Shown: positions 5,093-5,251 of the stretch, piece by piece | Layout of the letters: each line of letters starts with the position of its first letter | How positions within the stretch are numbered: position 1 is the stretch's first letter | Source of the DNA: an uncultured Paracoccaceae bacterium | Lineage (GTDB): Bacteria > Pseudomonadota > Alphaproteobacteria > Rhodobacterales > Rhodobacteraceae | Length of the DNA stretch: 5,251 nt | Assembly: GCA_913054485.1 (NCBI GenBank) | Contig: CAJXHQ010000270.1 | Coordinates: 1-5,251, forward strand | Reading direction: 5' to 3' | Position numbers and translations under genes: made by a program | Notes under the pieces: generated by a model | The model's input: the letters and a program-made list of their open reading frames with translations, nothing else | Databases searched by the model: none | What the model was told of the DNA's origin: nothing

Positions 5093-5251
5093 TCAGTCTC
5101 CTTCAGACCAGCATTTCAAAGCCAGCCATTTATTGCGCAAAGTGAAACATAATCGGCGCGAAGCAGCCGGTGCGCGGCCTCTTGCCCCAGGCTGCGGCAG
5201 ATTAAGCACCCGGCGGACGAGGCCGAAGATGCCGACACTGGCTGCACCGGC
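5093..5251 (-). other. Unassigned right edge, with an open frame that may be the end of another gene
   Basis: One minus-strand frame enters from the window edge and stays open for 52 codons until TGA at 5095-5093. Its first part includes SVGIFGLVRRVLNLP, a mildly amphipathic stretch, but the last 25 codons look arbitrary and a second minus frame is open for 44 codons. A plus-strand frame is open from a GTG at 5143 to the edge and is Arg-rich. I cannot decide that any of these is real. If the minus frame is coding, the hairpin at 5047-5071 would lie at a normal distance for its terminator. Confidence 0.15.

Noticed and set aside
5166..5251. 8-bp inverted repeat GCCGGTGC / GCACCGGC at the right edge
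   Set aside because: Arms are 70 bases apart in GC-rich DNA with no mobile-element feature; most likely chance.
1..5251. tRNA or rRNA genes, CRISPR arrays, insertion sequences, phage or defence genes
   Set aside because: Looked for on both strands; no cloverleaf, regularly spaced repeats, transposase or phage-type proteins were seen.

Overview
The window looks like chromosomal DNA of a GC-rich alphaproteobacterium. A member of the Rhodobacteraceae (Roseobacter group) is the best guess, from the GC-rich third codon positions, the Lon and Tgt protein sequences, and the short NfeD partner of the SPFH protein. The taxonomic call is inference, because no 16S rRNA or other marker is present.

Layout. 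Bases 1-706 (minus) hold the first 235 residues of the ATP-dependent protease Lon, cut by the window edge. Its upstream DNA carries a plausible heat-shock (sigma-32 type) promoter that overlaps a perfect 7-bp inverted repeat. A strong hairpin at 901-936 separates lon from a short-gene interval at 982-1338. That interval holds a 60-aa predicted single-span membrane protein and a possible 33-aa micro-ORF, both on the minus strand. Next comes a complete tgt (1481-2611, minus), encoding queuine/preQ1 tRNA-ribosyltransferase with all expected catalytic and zinc-binding residues.

A divergent intergenic region of about 300 bp (2612-2919), with a symmetric TTGAAA-N7-TTTCAA element, leads to a plus-strand two-gene operon: a QmcA/stomatin-like SPFH membrane protein (2920-3810) overlapping by one base an NfeD-family membrane protein (3810-4088). 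Both probably act together in membrane quality control or microdomain organisation. A bidirectional terminator (4114-4140) separates this operon from the convergent minus-strand gene at 4162-4986, an exported 274-aa outer-membrane beta-barrel protein of unknown function. Bases 4987-5251 hold its leader, with a hairpin and a perfect palindrome, plus unassigned sequence that may contain the end of another gene.

Most of the window is ordinary housekeeping and envelope content, and I see no convincing new multi-gene system. The parts most worth checking are the two short ORFs with their own terminator between tgt and lon, the inverted repeats in the lon and tgt/qmcA control regions, the possible alternative N-terminus of the SPFH protein, and the leader hairpin of the outer-membrane protein gene.
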